A stretch of DNA of 64,000 nucleotides from Xanthomonas fragariae (GCF_017603965.1 NZ_CP071955.1:3162001-3226000); one strand, 5' to 3'; positions 18,363 to 28,566 are shown, counted from the stretch's first letter. Translations and numbers: made by a program. Notes: generated from the sequence alone by a model not told the origin.

Positions 18363-19880
18363 TCAACGCTGCTTGGTCACGGCCTTGACCCGACGCGTGA
18401 ACTCGGCCAGTTCCGGCAGCCCCGGATCCAGCTGGTGCGCCTCGTCCTGCGCGCGTCGTGCAAAGGCGGCGTCCTCCTGTCCCAGGCGTTCGCTGCCCAC
18501 CGCAACCCAGCGTTGCGCAAGCCGTCGACGCGCGCCGGCCAGTGCATCGCCGTTGGGCGTCAGCGCCTGCCAGGCATCCAGACAGCCACGCGCGGCACGC
18601 AGGCGGTTGTTGCGCAGCTCGTCCTCGAAGCAGCGCTGACTGGCCGGCACCACGCGTGAGGCAGCCTGTAGCACGCGCGGATCGCGCGGTGCCAGCGCCT
18701 GTGCTGCACGCACCGCGTCATAAGCGCTGGCGCCAGGCGGAGTCATCCATTGCTGGCGCGTTTGCGCATCGGCCACACGTTGCAGCAGCGCACGCAGACG
18801 GCGCTCACGGGCGCCGCGCGACAGGCCGGTTTCGACGCTGCGCTCGGCATCGCGCGCACGCGCAATCGCCTGCTCGGCCTGCGCGATCGACGCAGCGTCC
18901 GGCACCAGGGTCCGTGCCTCCTGCAGCGATTGCAGTGCAGCATCGAAATGGAAATCTGCCGCCTGGCGCCTAGCCTGCGCGGCATATTCGCTTGCCACCT
19001 GCTGACGCCCGCGCTGGGCGCTTGCATCGTCCGGTTCGGCCGCCAGCACGGCAGTGAAATCGCGCGCGGCCGGCGCCAACCGACCGCGTCGCAGCAAGGC
19101 CTGCGCACGTTGCCGGCGTTGTTCCAGCACGCGGTGGTAATGGCCTTCGGTCCGCGGCAGATCGACATGCCCGGCGTCGTAGCGCCTGGCTGCAGCCAGC
19201 AGCGCCGCCGCCTCGCCAAGTGCATCGCGCGCCAACGCGTGGCGTGCCTGCGCCAGTAGATCGGTCAACGCATCCTCGCGCCCTTCCAGTGCATCGGTCC
19301 GGTCCGGCGCCAGGGTCAGGATGCGTTGATACAACGGCAGTGCGCTGTCCGGCGTGCCATCCAGGCGGCCTTGTTGTTGCGAGACCATCGCTTGCGCTAA
19401 CAAGGCGTCCAATCCGGCGCGACGCGCCTGTAACTCACGCAAGCGCACTGCAACCGGAGCGATCTGCATCTGCGGCACCTCCACTGTGTTGGCCAACGCC
19501 AGCGCGCGTTGCGCGCCGGCTGCGTCACCAGCGGCGATCGCTGCACGTGCCTGCACTATCGCAGCGGCGCCGGTACGCGCCAATCCGGCACGCGCTTCGC
19601 TGCGGTCGCTGTCCAAGGCAAGCGCAGCGGTAAACAGTTCGCGTGCGCCACTGCCATCGGCGCCACTGAGCTGGCCGCGCGACAAAGCCGCATCGCCACG
19701 CTGCAGCAGTTGCTGGATGCGCGTGTCCGGCCATACCCAGTCGGCCAGCGGCTTACGCAGGACGATGACAGTCAACACTAGGCATGAGGACAGCACCAAC
19801 ACCGCGCGCCAGAGTAAACGGCTGTGCAATGGCGCACGGGGGCGGCGCGGCGATCTGGCCCAGCGCGGAAGCGGGAACAT
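18363..19880 (-). CDS. TPR-like repeat membrane-anchored protein, function unknown
   Basis: 505 residues. A basic N-terminus precedes one membrane segment (about 26-44, AVLVLSSCLVLTVIVLRKPL). The rest is alpha-helical, very rich in Ala, Arg, Gln and Leu, with repeated TPR-like units (for example RELFTAALALDSDRSEARAG and ALPLYQRILTLAPDRTDALE), probably exposed to the periplasm. No catalytic motif is seen. Orientation is convergent with the glycosyltransferase gene, 60 bp apart. Homology at family level is not recognised beyond the repeats. Confidence 0.75.
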   Translation of the reverse strand: MFPLPRWARSPRRPRAPLHSRLLWRAVLVLSSCLVLTVIVLRKPLADWVWPDTRIQQLLQRGDAALSRGQLSGADGSGARELFTAALALDSDRSEARAGLARTGAAAIVQARAAIAAGDAAGAQRALALANTVEVPQMQIAPVAVRLRELQARRAGLDALLAQAMVSQQQGRLDGTPDSALPLYQRILTLAPDRTDALEGREDALTDLLAQARHALARDALGEAAALLAAARRYDAGHVDLPRTEGHYHRVLEQRRQRAQALLRRGRLAPAARDFTAVLAAEPDDASAQRGRQQVASEYAAQARRQAADFHFDAALQSLQEARTLVPDAASIAQAEQAIARARDAERSVETGLSRGARERRLRALLQRVADAQTRQQWMTPPGASAYDAVRAAQALAPRDPRVLQAASRVVPASQRCFEDELRNNRLRAARGCLDAWQALTPNGDALAGARRRLAQRWVAVGSERLGQEDAAFARRAQDEAHQLDPGLPELAEFTRRVKAVTKQR

Positions 19881-20062
19881 GCGGTGGCGTGCATCCTTGG
19901 CGCGACCTGACGGGGGACGCGTTTACCGCATTATGGTAGCCGTCCTTACTGCAAAGGCGAGGTGCGTTTTTGGGATTTGGGATTGGTCAGGCAGGCACAA
20001 GCACACTCCTGATGTGGCGCTGTCTTCCGACTGACCCGGTGCTGCCAGGACGCGGCCTGCGC

Positions 20063-22249
20063 TCAGCCTAGCCGCCGCACCTCGTTGACGCCGGGCAATG
20101 CATCCAGCTTGCCAAGCAGGCCGGACAATTGATCGAAATCGCTGACCTTCAGCCGCAACCGCAGCTGCGCTCTGCCGGTGTCGCGCACGTTGTCGCTGTT
20201 GATTTCCAGCACGTGCGCATCCTCCTGTGCAATCAGGTTGGTGATGTCCTTGAGCAACCAGCGGCGGTCGACCGCACGCACCTGCACATCCACCTCGTAC
20301 CCGCTGCCAGCCTGGCCCCACTCCACCGGCAACACGCGCTGCGGATGGGCTGCCGCCAGACGCGACAATGCCATGCAATCGGTGCGATGCACGGTAATGC
20401 CACGGCCGCGCGTCAGATAGCCGGCGATTGGCTCGCCCGCCACCGGCTGGCAGCAGCGCGCCAGCTGCACCAGCAGATTGCCCACGCCCTGCACGGTGAA
20501 CCTGGACTTGCCCAAGCCCTCGCGGCGCGCAGTGGGCCTTAGCAGGGCAGGCACTGCCGGCTGCGAGGCCGTGCGCTCGGCTTCCAACAACGCGCGGCTG
20601 ATCTGGTTGGGCCCAGTGTCGCCCAGCGCCACCTGAATATATAGATCGTCCACGTTCTCGGCGTGGAATTTGCGCGCGGCCACGCTCAGGTCGGAGTGCT
20701 GCAGGCCCAGACGCTTGAGTTCGCGATCGAGCAAGTCCTTGCCGGCCTGAACGTTGCGTGCGCGGTCGAGTTTGTGGAACCACGCGCGCACCTTGTCGCG
20801 CGAGCGCCCGCTGGCCAGAAAACCGTTGGACGCCAGCAGCCAGTCGCGGCGCGGGTCGGCTTCTTTGGCGGTCATGATCTCCACGCGGTCGCCGCTGCGC
20901 AGCCGATAGGTCAGCGGCACGATGCGATCGTTCACGCGTGCGCCGCGACAGCGATGGCCCACCATGGTATGCACGTGATACGCAAAATCCAGCGGCGTGC
21001 CGCCTTGCGGCAGATCGATGACCTCGCCCTTGGGCGTGAGCGCATACACGCGGTCTTCGATCAGCTCGGCATCCAGCGCACCGGCCAGTTCACCGTGGTC
21101 GCCCTCCTGCACCTGCTCCAACAACTGGCGCATCCACAGAATCTTGCGGTCGAAAGCCTTCTCGCCGCCCTTGCCGCCCTCCTTGTATTTCCAGTGCGCG
21201 GCCACGCCGAGTTCGGCCTGGGCATGCATTTCATGGGTACGAATCTGGATTTCGATCGTGCGCCCTTCCGGGCCGACCACTGCGGTATGCAGCGAGCGAT
21301 AGTCGTTGGCCTTGGGGCGAGCGATGTAATCGTCGAACTCGCTCGGCACCGGCGCCCACAGCGAGTGCACCGCCCCCAGCGCGGCGTAGCAAGCGCCCAC
21401 ATCGTCGACCATTACCCGCACTGCACGGATGTCGTAAAGCTGATCGAACGACAAGCGCTTTTTCTGCATCTTCCGCCAGATGCTGTAGATGTGCTTCGGT
21501 CGCCCGCTCACTTCCGCACGCAAGCCCTGCTGAGTCAGCGCAATCGACAAGGTGCGCTTGACAGCTTGCAGATAGCGCTCGCGGGCGACGCGGGTTTCGT
21601 CTACTTCGCGGGCGATGCGGCGATAGGTGTCCGGCTCCAGATGCCGGAATGCCAGGTCTTCCAGCTCCCACTTCACCTGCCAGATGCCCAGCCGGTTGGC
21701 TAGCGGCGCATGGATGTCGCGGGTCAGTTGTGCCAATGCGCGACGTTGTTCTTCGCTCAGCCGGTCGGCCACGCGCATGCGCGCCAACTGCCGCGCCAGC
21801 AGAATCGGCACCACCCGCAGGTCGTGGATGATCGACAACAGCAGCCGCCGCAGACCTTCGCTGTTGCGCCCGGCCTCGCGCCCGGCGTGCAGTGTCCAGA
21901 CCTGATCGGCGGCATCCAGACCGTCCAGCAGACCCTCCACCGCCACGCGCCGCTCTGCCGGCTGCCACGGCAGGCTGGCCACCGCGCCGCGCAATACAGG
22001 CAGGTCGAACAACAGTGCCGCAATCAAGACGGCCTCGTCGGCAGCCAGCAACGCAAGCGCATCCAGCATGTCGCCGAGCAGCCCCCATGGCACGCCCTCG
22101 CCTTGCGCAGGTGGCAGCTCCTGCCACGCCTGCGCCAACGCCTCGCGCAACGCGAGGGGGATCGACGCAACGGCGGGACGCTGCAGCAGCGTATGCAGGC
22201 GGTCGAATGAAGAGATGGTCACAGCGGTAGACACGGGGGCGGGCAACAT
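20063..22249 (-). CDS. relA: RelA, GTP pyrophosphokinase
   Basis: (p)ppGpp synthetase of the stringent response, 728 residues from the ATG at 22249. The N-terminal hydrolase domain lacks the HD metal-binding motif (LLAADEAVLIAALLFDLPVL occupies the position), as in RelA rather than SpoT. The synthetase domain has RPKHIYSIWRKMQKKRLSFDQ, YDIRAVRVMV, NDYRSLHTAVVGPEGRTIEI and QIRTHEMHAQAELGVAAHWK. Then come TGS (VYALTPKGEVIDLPQGGTPL), a zinc-finger/helical part and a C-terminal ACT domain. The frame is open to a GTG at 22393; the true start is uncertain because no candidate has a strong ribosome-binding site. Confidence 0.93.
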   Translation of the reverse strand: MLPAPVSTAVTISSFDRLHTLLQRPAVASIPLALREALAQAWQELPPAQGEGVPWGLLGDMLDALALLAADEAVLIAALLFDLPVLRGAVASLPWQPAERRVAVEGLLDGLDAADQVWTLHAGREAGRNSEGLRRLLLSIIHDLRVVPILLARQLARMRVADRLSEEQRRALAQLTRDIHAPLANRLGIWQVKWELEDLAFRHLEPDTYRRIAREVDETRVARERYLQAVKRTLSIALTQQGLRAEVSGRPKHIYSIWRKMQKKRLSFDQLYDIRAVRVMVDDVGACYAALGAVHSLWAPVPSEFDDYIARPKANDYRSLHTAVVGPEGRTIEIQIRTHEMHAQAELGVAAHWKYKEGGKGGEKAFDRKILWMRQLLEQVQEGDHGELAGALDAELIEDRVYALTPKGEVIDLPQGGTPLDFAYHVHTMVGHRCRGARVNDRIVPLTYRLRSGDRVEIMTAKEADPRRDWLLASNGFLASGRSRDKVRAWFHKLDRARNVQAGKDLLDRELKRLGLQHSDLSVAARKFHAENVDDLYIQVALGDTGPNQISRALLEAERTASQPAVPALLRPTARREGLGKSRFTVQGVGNLLVQLARCCQPVAGEPIAGYLTRGRGITVHRTDCMALSRLAAAHPQRVLPVEWGQAGSGYEVDVQVRAVDRRWLLKDITNLIAQEDAHVLEINSDNVRDTGRAQLRLRLKVSDFDQLSGLLGKLDALPGVNEVRRLG

Positions 22250-22538
22250 CAGTGGTCCGATGGCTACGGTAACGTGCGCGTCACCTTCTCCACAACGCGC
22301 AATTTCAGCGCAGGCACGTTCGATCAACGCCGCCGCGCTTATGCACGGTTCACCCGCCAACGCATTGATTCGCAACCGCTCTGCGTTGGTCACGCCGCCG
22401 CGCCGCGTGCAAAACGCGACGCGCCTGCAGCTTTTTACATTCTCTTTACAACTCGCCCAAACCGGCTACCTATTCTCGTCCGACGTCATCGCTGCCACCT
22501 GCTGCGGCGACGCCATCCCAACCAACCGCGAGATAACA

Positions 22539-22619
22539 ATGAAAACCTGGAAAAAGCCTGTCGTTCGTGAAATCAATTGTGGCGCCGAAATCAACTGCTA
22601 CGTTTCCGGCGAGTTTTGA
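22539..22619 (+). CDS. pqqA: PqqA, PQQ precursor peptide
   Basis: 26-residue ribosomal precursor (MKTWKKPVVREINCGAEINC then YVSGEF). It carries the conserved Glu17-x3-Tyr21 pair that PqqE cross-links and that becomes the PQQ skeleton. It is the first gene of pqqABCDE, divergent from relA, 84 bp before pqqB. Confidence 0.97.
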   Translation: MKTWKKPVVREINCGAEINCYVSGEF

Positions 22620-22703
22620 TCCGGCGAGTCTTGAGTTCTACTGCCGCCCCTCCTTTTTGACGCATGACCGGTTTTCGCCGGCAGATACAGGTAACGGCTC
22701 TCC

Positions 22704-23603
22704 ATGCGCATCATCGTTTTGGGATCGGCGGCCGGCGGTGGGCATCCGCAGTGGAATTGCCACACTCCCGCGAGTCAGCGGGCATGGCAACAAGCTGATG
22801 GTGCCCAGCGTCGTACCCAGGCCAGCATTGCCGTCAGCGCCGATGGTGAGCGCTGGGTGCTGATCAACGCCTCCCCCGATTTTCGCCAACAAATTCTCGC
22901 AACTCCCGCTCTCTGGCCACAACACGGTCTGCGGCATTCGCCGATCAAAGCGGTGCTGTTGACCAGCGGCGAGATCGACCATATCGCCGGGTTGCTGTCG
23001 ATGCGAGAAAGCCAAGCGTTCTCGCTGCACGCCAGCAGCCGCGTGCTGGATCTACTCTCACAAAATCCCATCTTCGACGCGGTCAATCCGCAGTATGTGC
23101 AACGTCAGCTGTTTGCGCTCGACACGCCGTTGTCGCTGTTCGATCTGCAGCTCACTGCGTTTTCCGTGCCCGGCAAGGTGCCGTTATTCATGGAATCGCG
23201 CAGCGGCGGCGATCTGGCCGGCTCCAATGAAGAAACCCTCGGGCTCACCATCGACGACGGCCGGCACCGCGTGCATTACATTCCCGGCTGCGCGGCAATG
23301 ACCGACGCCTTGCGCGCGCGCCTGCAAGGCGCCGAGCTGGTGTTCTTCGACGGCACGCTGTGGCGCGACGACGAGATGGTGCAGCTCGGCATCAGCCAGA
23401 AAACCGGCCAACGCATGGGCCATATGAGCATCGATGGCCCCGACGGCACCATCGCCGCGTTCGCACCGCTGGATGTGGCGCGCAAGATTTTCATCCATAT
23501 CAACACCACCAATCCCGTGCTCAATACCCACTCGCCGGAATCCGCCAGCGCGCGCGCCAGCGGCTGGGAGGTTGCGCACGACGGCCTGGAGATCACCCTG
23601 TGA
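22704..23603 (+). CDS. pqqB: PqqB, PQQ biosynthesis oxygenase-like protein
   Basis: 299-residue metallo-beta-lactamase-fold protein. Typical signatures are MRIIVLGSAAGGGHPQWNC at the N-terminus, LLTSGEIDHIAGLLSMRE (metal region) and GQRMGHMSIDGPDG. It is implicated in hydroxylating the Glu-Tyr intermediate. The last bases overlap the GTG start of pqqC (GTGA), so translation is coupled. Confidence 0.97.
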   Translation: MRIIVLGSAAGGGHPQWNCHTPASQRAWQQADGAQRRTQASIAVSADGERWVLINASPDFRQQILATPALWPQHGLRHSPIKAVLLTSGEIDHIAGLLSMRESQAFSLHASSRVLDLLSQNPIFDAVNPQYVQRQLFALDTPLSLFDLQLTAFSVPGKVPLFMESRSGGDLAGSNEETLGLTIDDGRHRVHYIPGCAAMTDALRARLQGAELVFFDGTLWRDDEMVQLGISQKTGQRMGHMSIDGPDGTIAAFAPLDVARKIFIHINTTNPVLNTHSPESASARASGWEVAHDGLEITL

Positions 23604-24352
23604 CCGCCCCGCTCTCCCCCGATCAACTGGAAGCGGATTTGCGTGCAATCGGCGCACGTCTGTATCACGACCAGCATCCATTCCATGCGCTGTTGCACGA
23701 CGGCAAGCTCGATCGCGGCCAGGTCCAGGCCTGGGCCTTGAATCGCTTCGAATACCAGCGCTGCATTCCGCTGAAGGACGCCGCGATTCTGGCGCGCATG
23801 GAAGACCCCGCGCTGCGGCGGATCTGGCGGCAACGCATTCTCGACCACGACGGCAATAGCGCCACCGATGGCGGCATCGCGCGATGGCTGCACCTGACCG
23901 ATGCGCTGGGCCTGGATCGCACGCTGGTCGAATCCGGGCGTGCGCTACTGCCCTGCACGCGCTTTGCAGTGCAGGCCTACCTGCAGTTCGTGCGCGAAAA
24001 AAGCCTGCTCGAAGCGATAGCCTCCTCGCTGACCGAGTTGTTCGCCCCCAACATCATCGGCCGGCGCGTGGCCGGCATGCTCAAGCACTACGACTTTGTT
24101 TCTCCAGAAGCGCTGGCCTACTTCGAGCATCGCCTGACCGAAGCGCCGCGCGATTCGGACTTCGCGCTCGACTACGTCAAGCAGCACGCCGATACCGTCG
24201 AGAAGCAGGAGTTGGTCAAGGCCGCGTTGCATTTCAAGTGCTCGGTGTTGTGGGCGCAACTGGACGCGCTGCATGTGGCCTACGTCACGCCGGGCATCGT
24301 GTGGCCGGATGCGTTCGTGCCCGACCGCGATGCCAGCCGGGCTGCTGCGTGA
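23600..24352 (+). CDS. pqqC: PqqC, pyrroloquinoline-quinone synthase
   Basis: 250-residue cofactor-free oxidase performing the last ring closure and eight-electron oxidation to PQQ. Family motifs YHDQHPFHALLHDGKL, WALNRFEYQRCIPLKDAAIL and RILDHDGN are present. It starts at a GTG inside the pqqB stop and its own stop overlaps the GTG of pqqD by 4 bp. Confidence 0.97.
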   Translation: MTAPLSPDQLEADLRAIGARLYHDQHPFHALLHDGKLDRGQVQAWALNRFEYQRCIPLKDAAILARMEDPALRRIWRQRILDHDGNSATDGGIARWLHLTDALGLDRTLVESGRALLPCTRFAVQAYLQFVREKSLLEAIASSLTELFAPNIIGRRVAGMLKHYDFVSPEALAYFEHRLTEAPRDSDFALDYVKQHADTVEKQELVKAALHFKCSVLWAQLDALHVAYVTPGIVWPDAFVPDRDASRAAA

Positions 24353-24627
24353 GCAGCATCACCCGCGATAGCCAGCCAGCCCTGCGGGCGGGCGTGCGCT
24401 TGCAGCACGATCGCGCACGCGATCAATGGGTGCTGCTGGCGCCAGAACGCGTGGTCGAGCTGGACGAGATCGCGTTGGTGGTGGCGCAGCGTTACGACGG
24501 CGCGCGTTCGCTGGCGCAGATCGCCCAGGAACTGGCTGCCGAATTCGATGCCAACGCCGCCGATATCGAGGTCGATGTGATCGAACTCACCGACACCCTG
24601 CATCAGAAGCGTCTGCTGCGGCTATGA
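24349..24627 (+). CDS. pqqD: PqqD, PqqA-binding peptide chaperone
   Basis: 92-residue RiPP recognition element protein that binds PqqA and presents it to PqqE. The recognisable core is [20 protein letters not shown], then [20 protein letters not shown] and the C-terminal helix. A GTG start (GTGA overlap with pqqC) and an ATGA overlap with pqqE show strict coupling within the operon. Confidence 0.95.
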   Translation: MSSITRDSQPALRAGVRLQHDRARDQWVLLAPERVVELDEIALVVAQRYDGARSLAQIAQELAAEFDANAADIEVDVIELTDTLHQKRLLRL

Positions 24628-25751
24628 ACATCGCACCCCCACCGCTGTCGGTGTTGTTGGAGCTGACGCACCGCTGCCCGTTGGCGTGCCCGTATTGCTC
24701 CAACCCAATTGCACTGGCGGCGCAGCGCGAGGAAATGGACACCGCCGGCTGGCGCTCGCTGCTGGAGCAGGCTGCGGACATGGGCGTATTGCAGGCGCAT
24801 TTTTCCGGCGGCGAACCGATGCTGCGCAAGGATCTGCCCGAACTGGTGGCGCATGCGCGCGCGCTCGGGCTGTACAGCAACCTGATCACCTCCGGCGTGG
24901 CCGGCGGCGAGCCGATGCTGGATCAACTGCAGGCTGCCGGGCTTGAGCATGTGCAGCTGAGCGTGCAGGACGTCGACCCTGCCGGTGCCGATCGCATTGC
25001 CGGCTATCGCAACAGTCTGTCGAAAAAGCGCGAGTTCGCCGCTGCCGTGCGTGCGCGTGGTTTGCCGCTGACGCTCAATGCGGTGCTGCACCGCCACAAC
25101 GCCGAGCGCGTACCCGGCATGATTGCGCTGGCGCTGGAATGGCAGGCCGAGCGCATCGAAGTGGCCCACACCCAGTATTACGGTTGGGGCCTGCGTAATC
25201 GTGCTGCGCTGATGCCTAGCCGCGAGCAATTGATGGCCACCATCGCCGCTGTGGAAACTGCGCGGCGCGAGGTCGGCGACCGCCTGGCGATCGACTTCGT
25301 CAGCCCCGATTATTACGCGCGCCAGCCCAAGCCCTGCATGGGTGGCTGGGGCCAGCGCTTCGTCAATATTTCCCCGCGCGGCGACGTGCTGCCATGCCAT
25401 GCAGCAGAAACCATCGCAGGCATGCGCTTTGACACTCTGCGCGAGCGCTCGTTGGCCGATATCTGGAACAACGGCGAAGCCTTCGTGCGCTTTCGTGGCA
25501 CCGCATGGATGCCGGACGTGTGCCAAGGCTGCCCCAAGCGCGAGATCGACTGGGGCGGCTGCCGCTGCCAGGCCCTGGCGCTCAGCGGCGATGCCGCCAC
25601 GCTGGACCCTGTCTGCGAACGCTCACCGATGCATGCACAGGTGCGCGCAACCGCCGAAAGCGAGGCAGCAGCTACTGCGCCGGAGTTCATCTACCGGCGT
25701 CCGAGTCGTTCCGAACGCGCCCCGTCGGTCACCGCAGACACACCGGAATAA
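24624..25751 (+). CDS. pqqE: PqqE, radical SAM PqqA cross-linking enzyme
   Basis: 375-residue radical SAM/SPASM enzyme that forms the Glu-Tyr carbon-carbon bond in PqqA. The AdoMet cluster motif is CPLACPYC (C-x3-C-x2-C, residues about 18-25), followed by the GGEP motif in [13 protein letters not shown]. The SPASM cysteines lie in the C-terminal third ([36 protein letters not shown]). The tail past about 335 is polar and non-conserved. The start overlaps the pqqD stop. Confidence 0.97.
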   Translation: MNIAPPPLSVLLELTHRCPLACPYCSNPIALAAQREEMDTAGWRSLLEQAADMGVLQAHFSGGEPMLRKDLPELVAHARALGLYSNLITSGVAGGEPMLDQLQAAGLEHVQLSVQDVDPAGADRIAGYRNSLSKKREFAAAVRARGLPLTLNAVLHRHNAERVPGMIALALEWQAERIEVAHTQYYGWGLRNRAALMPSREQLMATIAAVETARREVGDRLAIDFVSPDYYARQPKPCMGGWGQRFVNISPRGDVLPCHAAETIAGMRFDTLRERSLADIWNNGEAFVRFRGTAWMPDVCQGCPKREIDWGGCRCQALALSGDAATLDPVCERSPMHAQVRATAESEAAATAPEFIYRRPSRSERAPSVTADTPE

Positions 25752-25847
25752 CCGGCTTCGGCCGACGCTAATAGCGCCCGCATTAGCTGTCTCTTCTCTC
25801 CGGATGGCTTGCATGTCGCGCGCTCCGCATTCCCCTGCCGGTCTGAG

Positions 25848-26151
25848 ATGAGCGCCGAACAGGCCAAGGAAGCCGGCCGCCGGGAAATCGTCGTCAAGAA
25901 CCGCAGCTTCTTCGACTTCGGCAGCAAGGAACCGATCGAAAGCAACATCGTCGGCGAGTTCAAGGACTTTTCGAAGGGCCGCGTCTACACGCTGGCCAAT
26001 GGCCAGGACTTGGAGCAAACCGACGCCGCCAGCCTGTCTAGAGTCCGCAAGAATGCGCCCAAGGTCAGGATCAAGCCGGGTCTGGTCGGTGTGTGGTATC
26101 TGCAAGATCGAGGGCTACAACACGCCGGCCAAGGTGCGACGGATCAAGTAA
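25848..26151 (+). pseudogene. Frameshifted conserved small protein downstream of pqqE
   Basis: The frame from the ATG at 25848 reads MSAEQAKEAGRREIVVKNRS...VRIKPGLVGVWYL. At 26103 one extra C throws it out of frame. Skipping that base gives KIEGYNTPAKVRRIK and a stop at 26149-26151, a far more convincing end than the alternative (QDRGLQHAGQGA..., stop at 26186). The product would be about 100 residues, charged, without signal peptide, function unknown. Either a genuine single-base disruption or a sequencing error in a short run. Confidence 0.65.
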
Positions 26152-26402
26152 GCGCAGTAACCACACTGTACGCCAGCCGACAGTAGTAGCCGCCTGGCTT
26201 GCCTGTGCTGTGCACCGGCAGCGTAGCTTGATCACTGCTGTTGCTTTGTTTGTCAGTCGCTCCAGGCGAACAGTGCGTCAGGTGTTGCGCCGATACCTGG
26301 CAGACTTGCTGCGAAAGCAAACGACGTGGGCACAACGATCGCCGCGTCGCCGCCAATACATAAGACAGTGACTGACACAAGCACGACATCCGGAGAACAC
26401 GC

Positions 26403-27908
26403 ATGAGTTCGATGACACGTTACACGCTTGCTTTGCTGGCCTTATTGGCCTTGTTCGCAGTCTCTATGCCTGCGTTTGCAGCAACTGCCGCTGCTAGGTC
26501 CGCGCAGCAGTGCGCTGATGCTCCCGAGGTTGGATTTGGCCAAGCCTTGGTGTGCTATCACGATGCCGTGGAACAGCAGCCGCTGGTCTATACGCGCGGC
26601 GCCACCAGCAGCGTTGCCGGTGTCGAACGGCGCGATTACCTGCTGACCTCGCAAGATTGGTCGCCCGAGACACTGGTCACGCCGGCCAGTTGGCACCACG
26701 AGGTGGCGATCTATGTGCCGACAGATGCGCTGCCAACACGCGCGCTGTTGATCTCCACCAACGGCACGCGTCATCCGGTGGCGCAATCGGCCAGCGAGTT
26801 GCCGCCCGAAGCACTGGCTACACTGGCGCGACGTACTCGCACGGTCGTCGTCGGACTTAGCGATATTCCCAATCAGGCGCTCACCTACCGCGACGACGGA
26901 ACGCAGCGCCGCGAAGACGATAGCGTGGCCTATAGCTGGTCGCTGTTTTTGAAAGCCCCGCAGCAACGCAAGACCATGCCGCTATATGTGCCGATGGCGG
27001 CCGCGATCGCGCGCACCATGAGTCTGGCCGAGCGCGAGCTGGCGCCATTGCAGATCCATCGCTTCATTCTCGCCGGTGCATCCAAGCGCGGATGGGCGAG
27101 TTGGCACGCCACGATCGCCGACCAACGCGTAGAAGCGGTGGTGCCGTTCGTGATCGACATCCTCAATATGCCAGCGGTGTTGGACCACACGTATCGCGCG
27201 TATGGCGGCAATTGGCCGATCGCATTCAATGCCTATGCCAAGCAAGGAATCACCTCGCAATTGCACACGCCGGCATTCGCGCAACTGGTGCAGCTGCAAG
27301 ATCCGCTGAGTTATCTGTACACGCCGTACCGCAAGCGTCTGGCCGTGCCCAAGTACATCGTCAATGCCAGCGGCGACGATTTCTTTCTGCCAGACAACAC
27401 ACAGTTCTTTTACCACGCGCTGCCTGGCAGCAAGGCCTTGCGCATGGTTCCCAATAGCGCGCACAACGGCATCCGTGCGTCGATGGTGGATACTCTGGCG
27501 CCCTTTGTCACGCGATTGCAGCAGCAGCGCCCGCTTCCCGAAGTCCGCGATACGCTGCGGGTGGGAGAACATCCGCAGATCCGCGTCCGCTCTTCGGAAC
27601 GTCCCACGCAATTGCGCCTATGGAGCGCGACCAATCCGCTGGCGCGCGATTTCCGCTACGCCTGCGGCATCCGCTATAGCGCTACTTCCATCTCGCTTGC
27701 CAACGCCAACAAGGTGTCGGTGCCGGTGCAGATTCCCGACGTAGGCTGGAGCGCGTATTTCGTCGAAGCCACCTATGCGGATGGATTCGTCGCCACCAGC
27801 CAGACCTACGTGCTGAGCAAGCAGCAATACCCCAGGCAAGCGCCCCCAACCGACAACGCGGCGTGCAGCACGCTGCCGGGCGTTGCCAGTGCCCCCGCTG
27901 CGCACTGA
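26403..27908 (+). CDS. PqaA-like (PhoPQ-activated pathogenicity-related) secreted protein
   Basis: 501 residues with a clear signal peptide (MSSMTRYTLALLALLALFAV, cleavage near AFA-AT). The body has an alpha/beta-hydrolase-like architecture typical of the PhoPQ-regulated PqaA family: WHHEVAIYVP, FILAGASKRGWASWHATIAD (GxSxxG-like elbow), VVPFVIDILNM, YIVNASGDDFFLPDNTQFFY and NSAHNGI. Predicted periplasmic or secreted. In related bacteria it is linked to antimicrobial-peptide resistance and virulence. A small stretch after the stop carries TonB-receptor debris. Confidence 0.87.
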   Translation: MSSMTRYTLALLALLALFAVSMPAFAATAAARSAQQCADAPEVGFGQALVCYHDAVEQQPLVYTRGATSSVAGVERRDYLLTSQDWSPETLVTPASWHHEVAIYVPTDALPTRALLISTNGTRHPVAQSASELPPEALATLARRTRTVVVGLSDIPNQALTYRDDGTQRREDDSVAYSWSLFLKAPQQRKTMPLYVPMAAAIARTMSLAERELAPLQIHRFILAGASKRGWASWHATIADQRVEAVVPFVIDILNMPAVLDHTYRAYGGNWPIAFNAYAKQGITSQLHTPAFAQLVQLQDPLSYLYTPYRKRLAVPKYIVNASGDDFFLPDNTQFFYHALPGSKALRMVPNSAHNGIRASMVDTLAPFVTRLQQQRPLPEVRDTLRVGEHPQIRVRSSERPTQLRLWSATNPLARDFRYACGIRYSATSISLANANKVSVPVQIPDVGWSAYFVEATYADGFVATSQTYVLSKQQYPRQAPPTDNAACSTLPGVASAPAAH

Positions 27909-28419
27909 GTCAGCGGTCGTACCGCAGCACTTTCGCCAATGCGGGCGGCAGCGCCGGCTTGTCGGTCGCATATCACTTCGCGCAGCACTCCGTGATGGCG
28001 TGGTCGGTGTTCTACATGAAGATCGACAACTACATCGACACCAGCGCCAGCGTAGAGCGCCAATACAACGCACTGCGGGACACTACACCACAGAGCTGGG
28101 CGCAGTTGCGCGGCAGTAACGGCTGTACCGCCGATGGGTGTTGCGACTACAGCATCCAGCGGCTACGCAATGCCGGCGGTGGCAAGGTCAAAGGCTTCAA
28201 TATTTCTTTCCACCGGTGCGGCGCCGACAAGCGTGGCTCACTCTGCCGAACTCGGGGCAAGTGCCGGCTATGTGTTCAACCCGAGCTGGTCGTTGCAGAT
28301 CGATGCGCAGAACCTGCTGGACGAGGAATATCTGCAGTATTTCGGCGACAAGGAGCACTTGGCCAATGGCTACAAGAACGGCCGCCGTTTACATGGCGAG
28401 CCTGCATGTGAGTTTCTAA
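27909..28419 (+). pseudogene. Remnant of a TonB-dependent receptor C-terminus
   Basis: Three frames together read the end of an outer-membrane TonB-dependent receptor. The first holds YRSTFANAGGSAGLSVAYHF...GGGKVKGFNISF (to about 28210), the second SAELGASAGYVFNPSWSLQI...NLLDEEYLQYFGD, and after one further shift the third ends RRYMASLHVSF with stop at 28417-28419. The terminal aromatic residue and the NLLDEEY motif are receptor hallmarks. The N-terminal plug and most of the barrel are missing, and an internal deletion separates the first two pieces. Confidence 0.8.
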
Positions 28420-28430
28420 GCGCGAGTAAA

Positions 28431-28566
28431 GAGCTACTGCGGCCACAGTCGGAAGGTGCGCCCGGTGCCTGGTGCTCTGTATGGCATGTGCCGCTCGTGT
28501 ACTGCGATTCTGAGCGCAGCGTCCGCACCCACCTGACGACTGCTGGTTACGTTCTGTTAGACGCTT
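28431..28566. mobile_element. MITE-like element copy 3 (degraded)
   Basis: The right half (CGTCCGCACCCACCTGACGA then CTGCTGGTTACGTTCTGTTAGACGCTT) matches the intact MITE copies at 46264 and 61410. The left inverted repeat has lost about ten bases (GAG directly joined to CTACTGCGG). It lies between the receptor remnant and the 3' end of hrpA. Confidence 0.75.
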
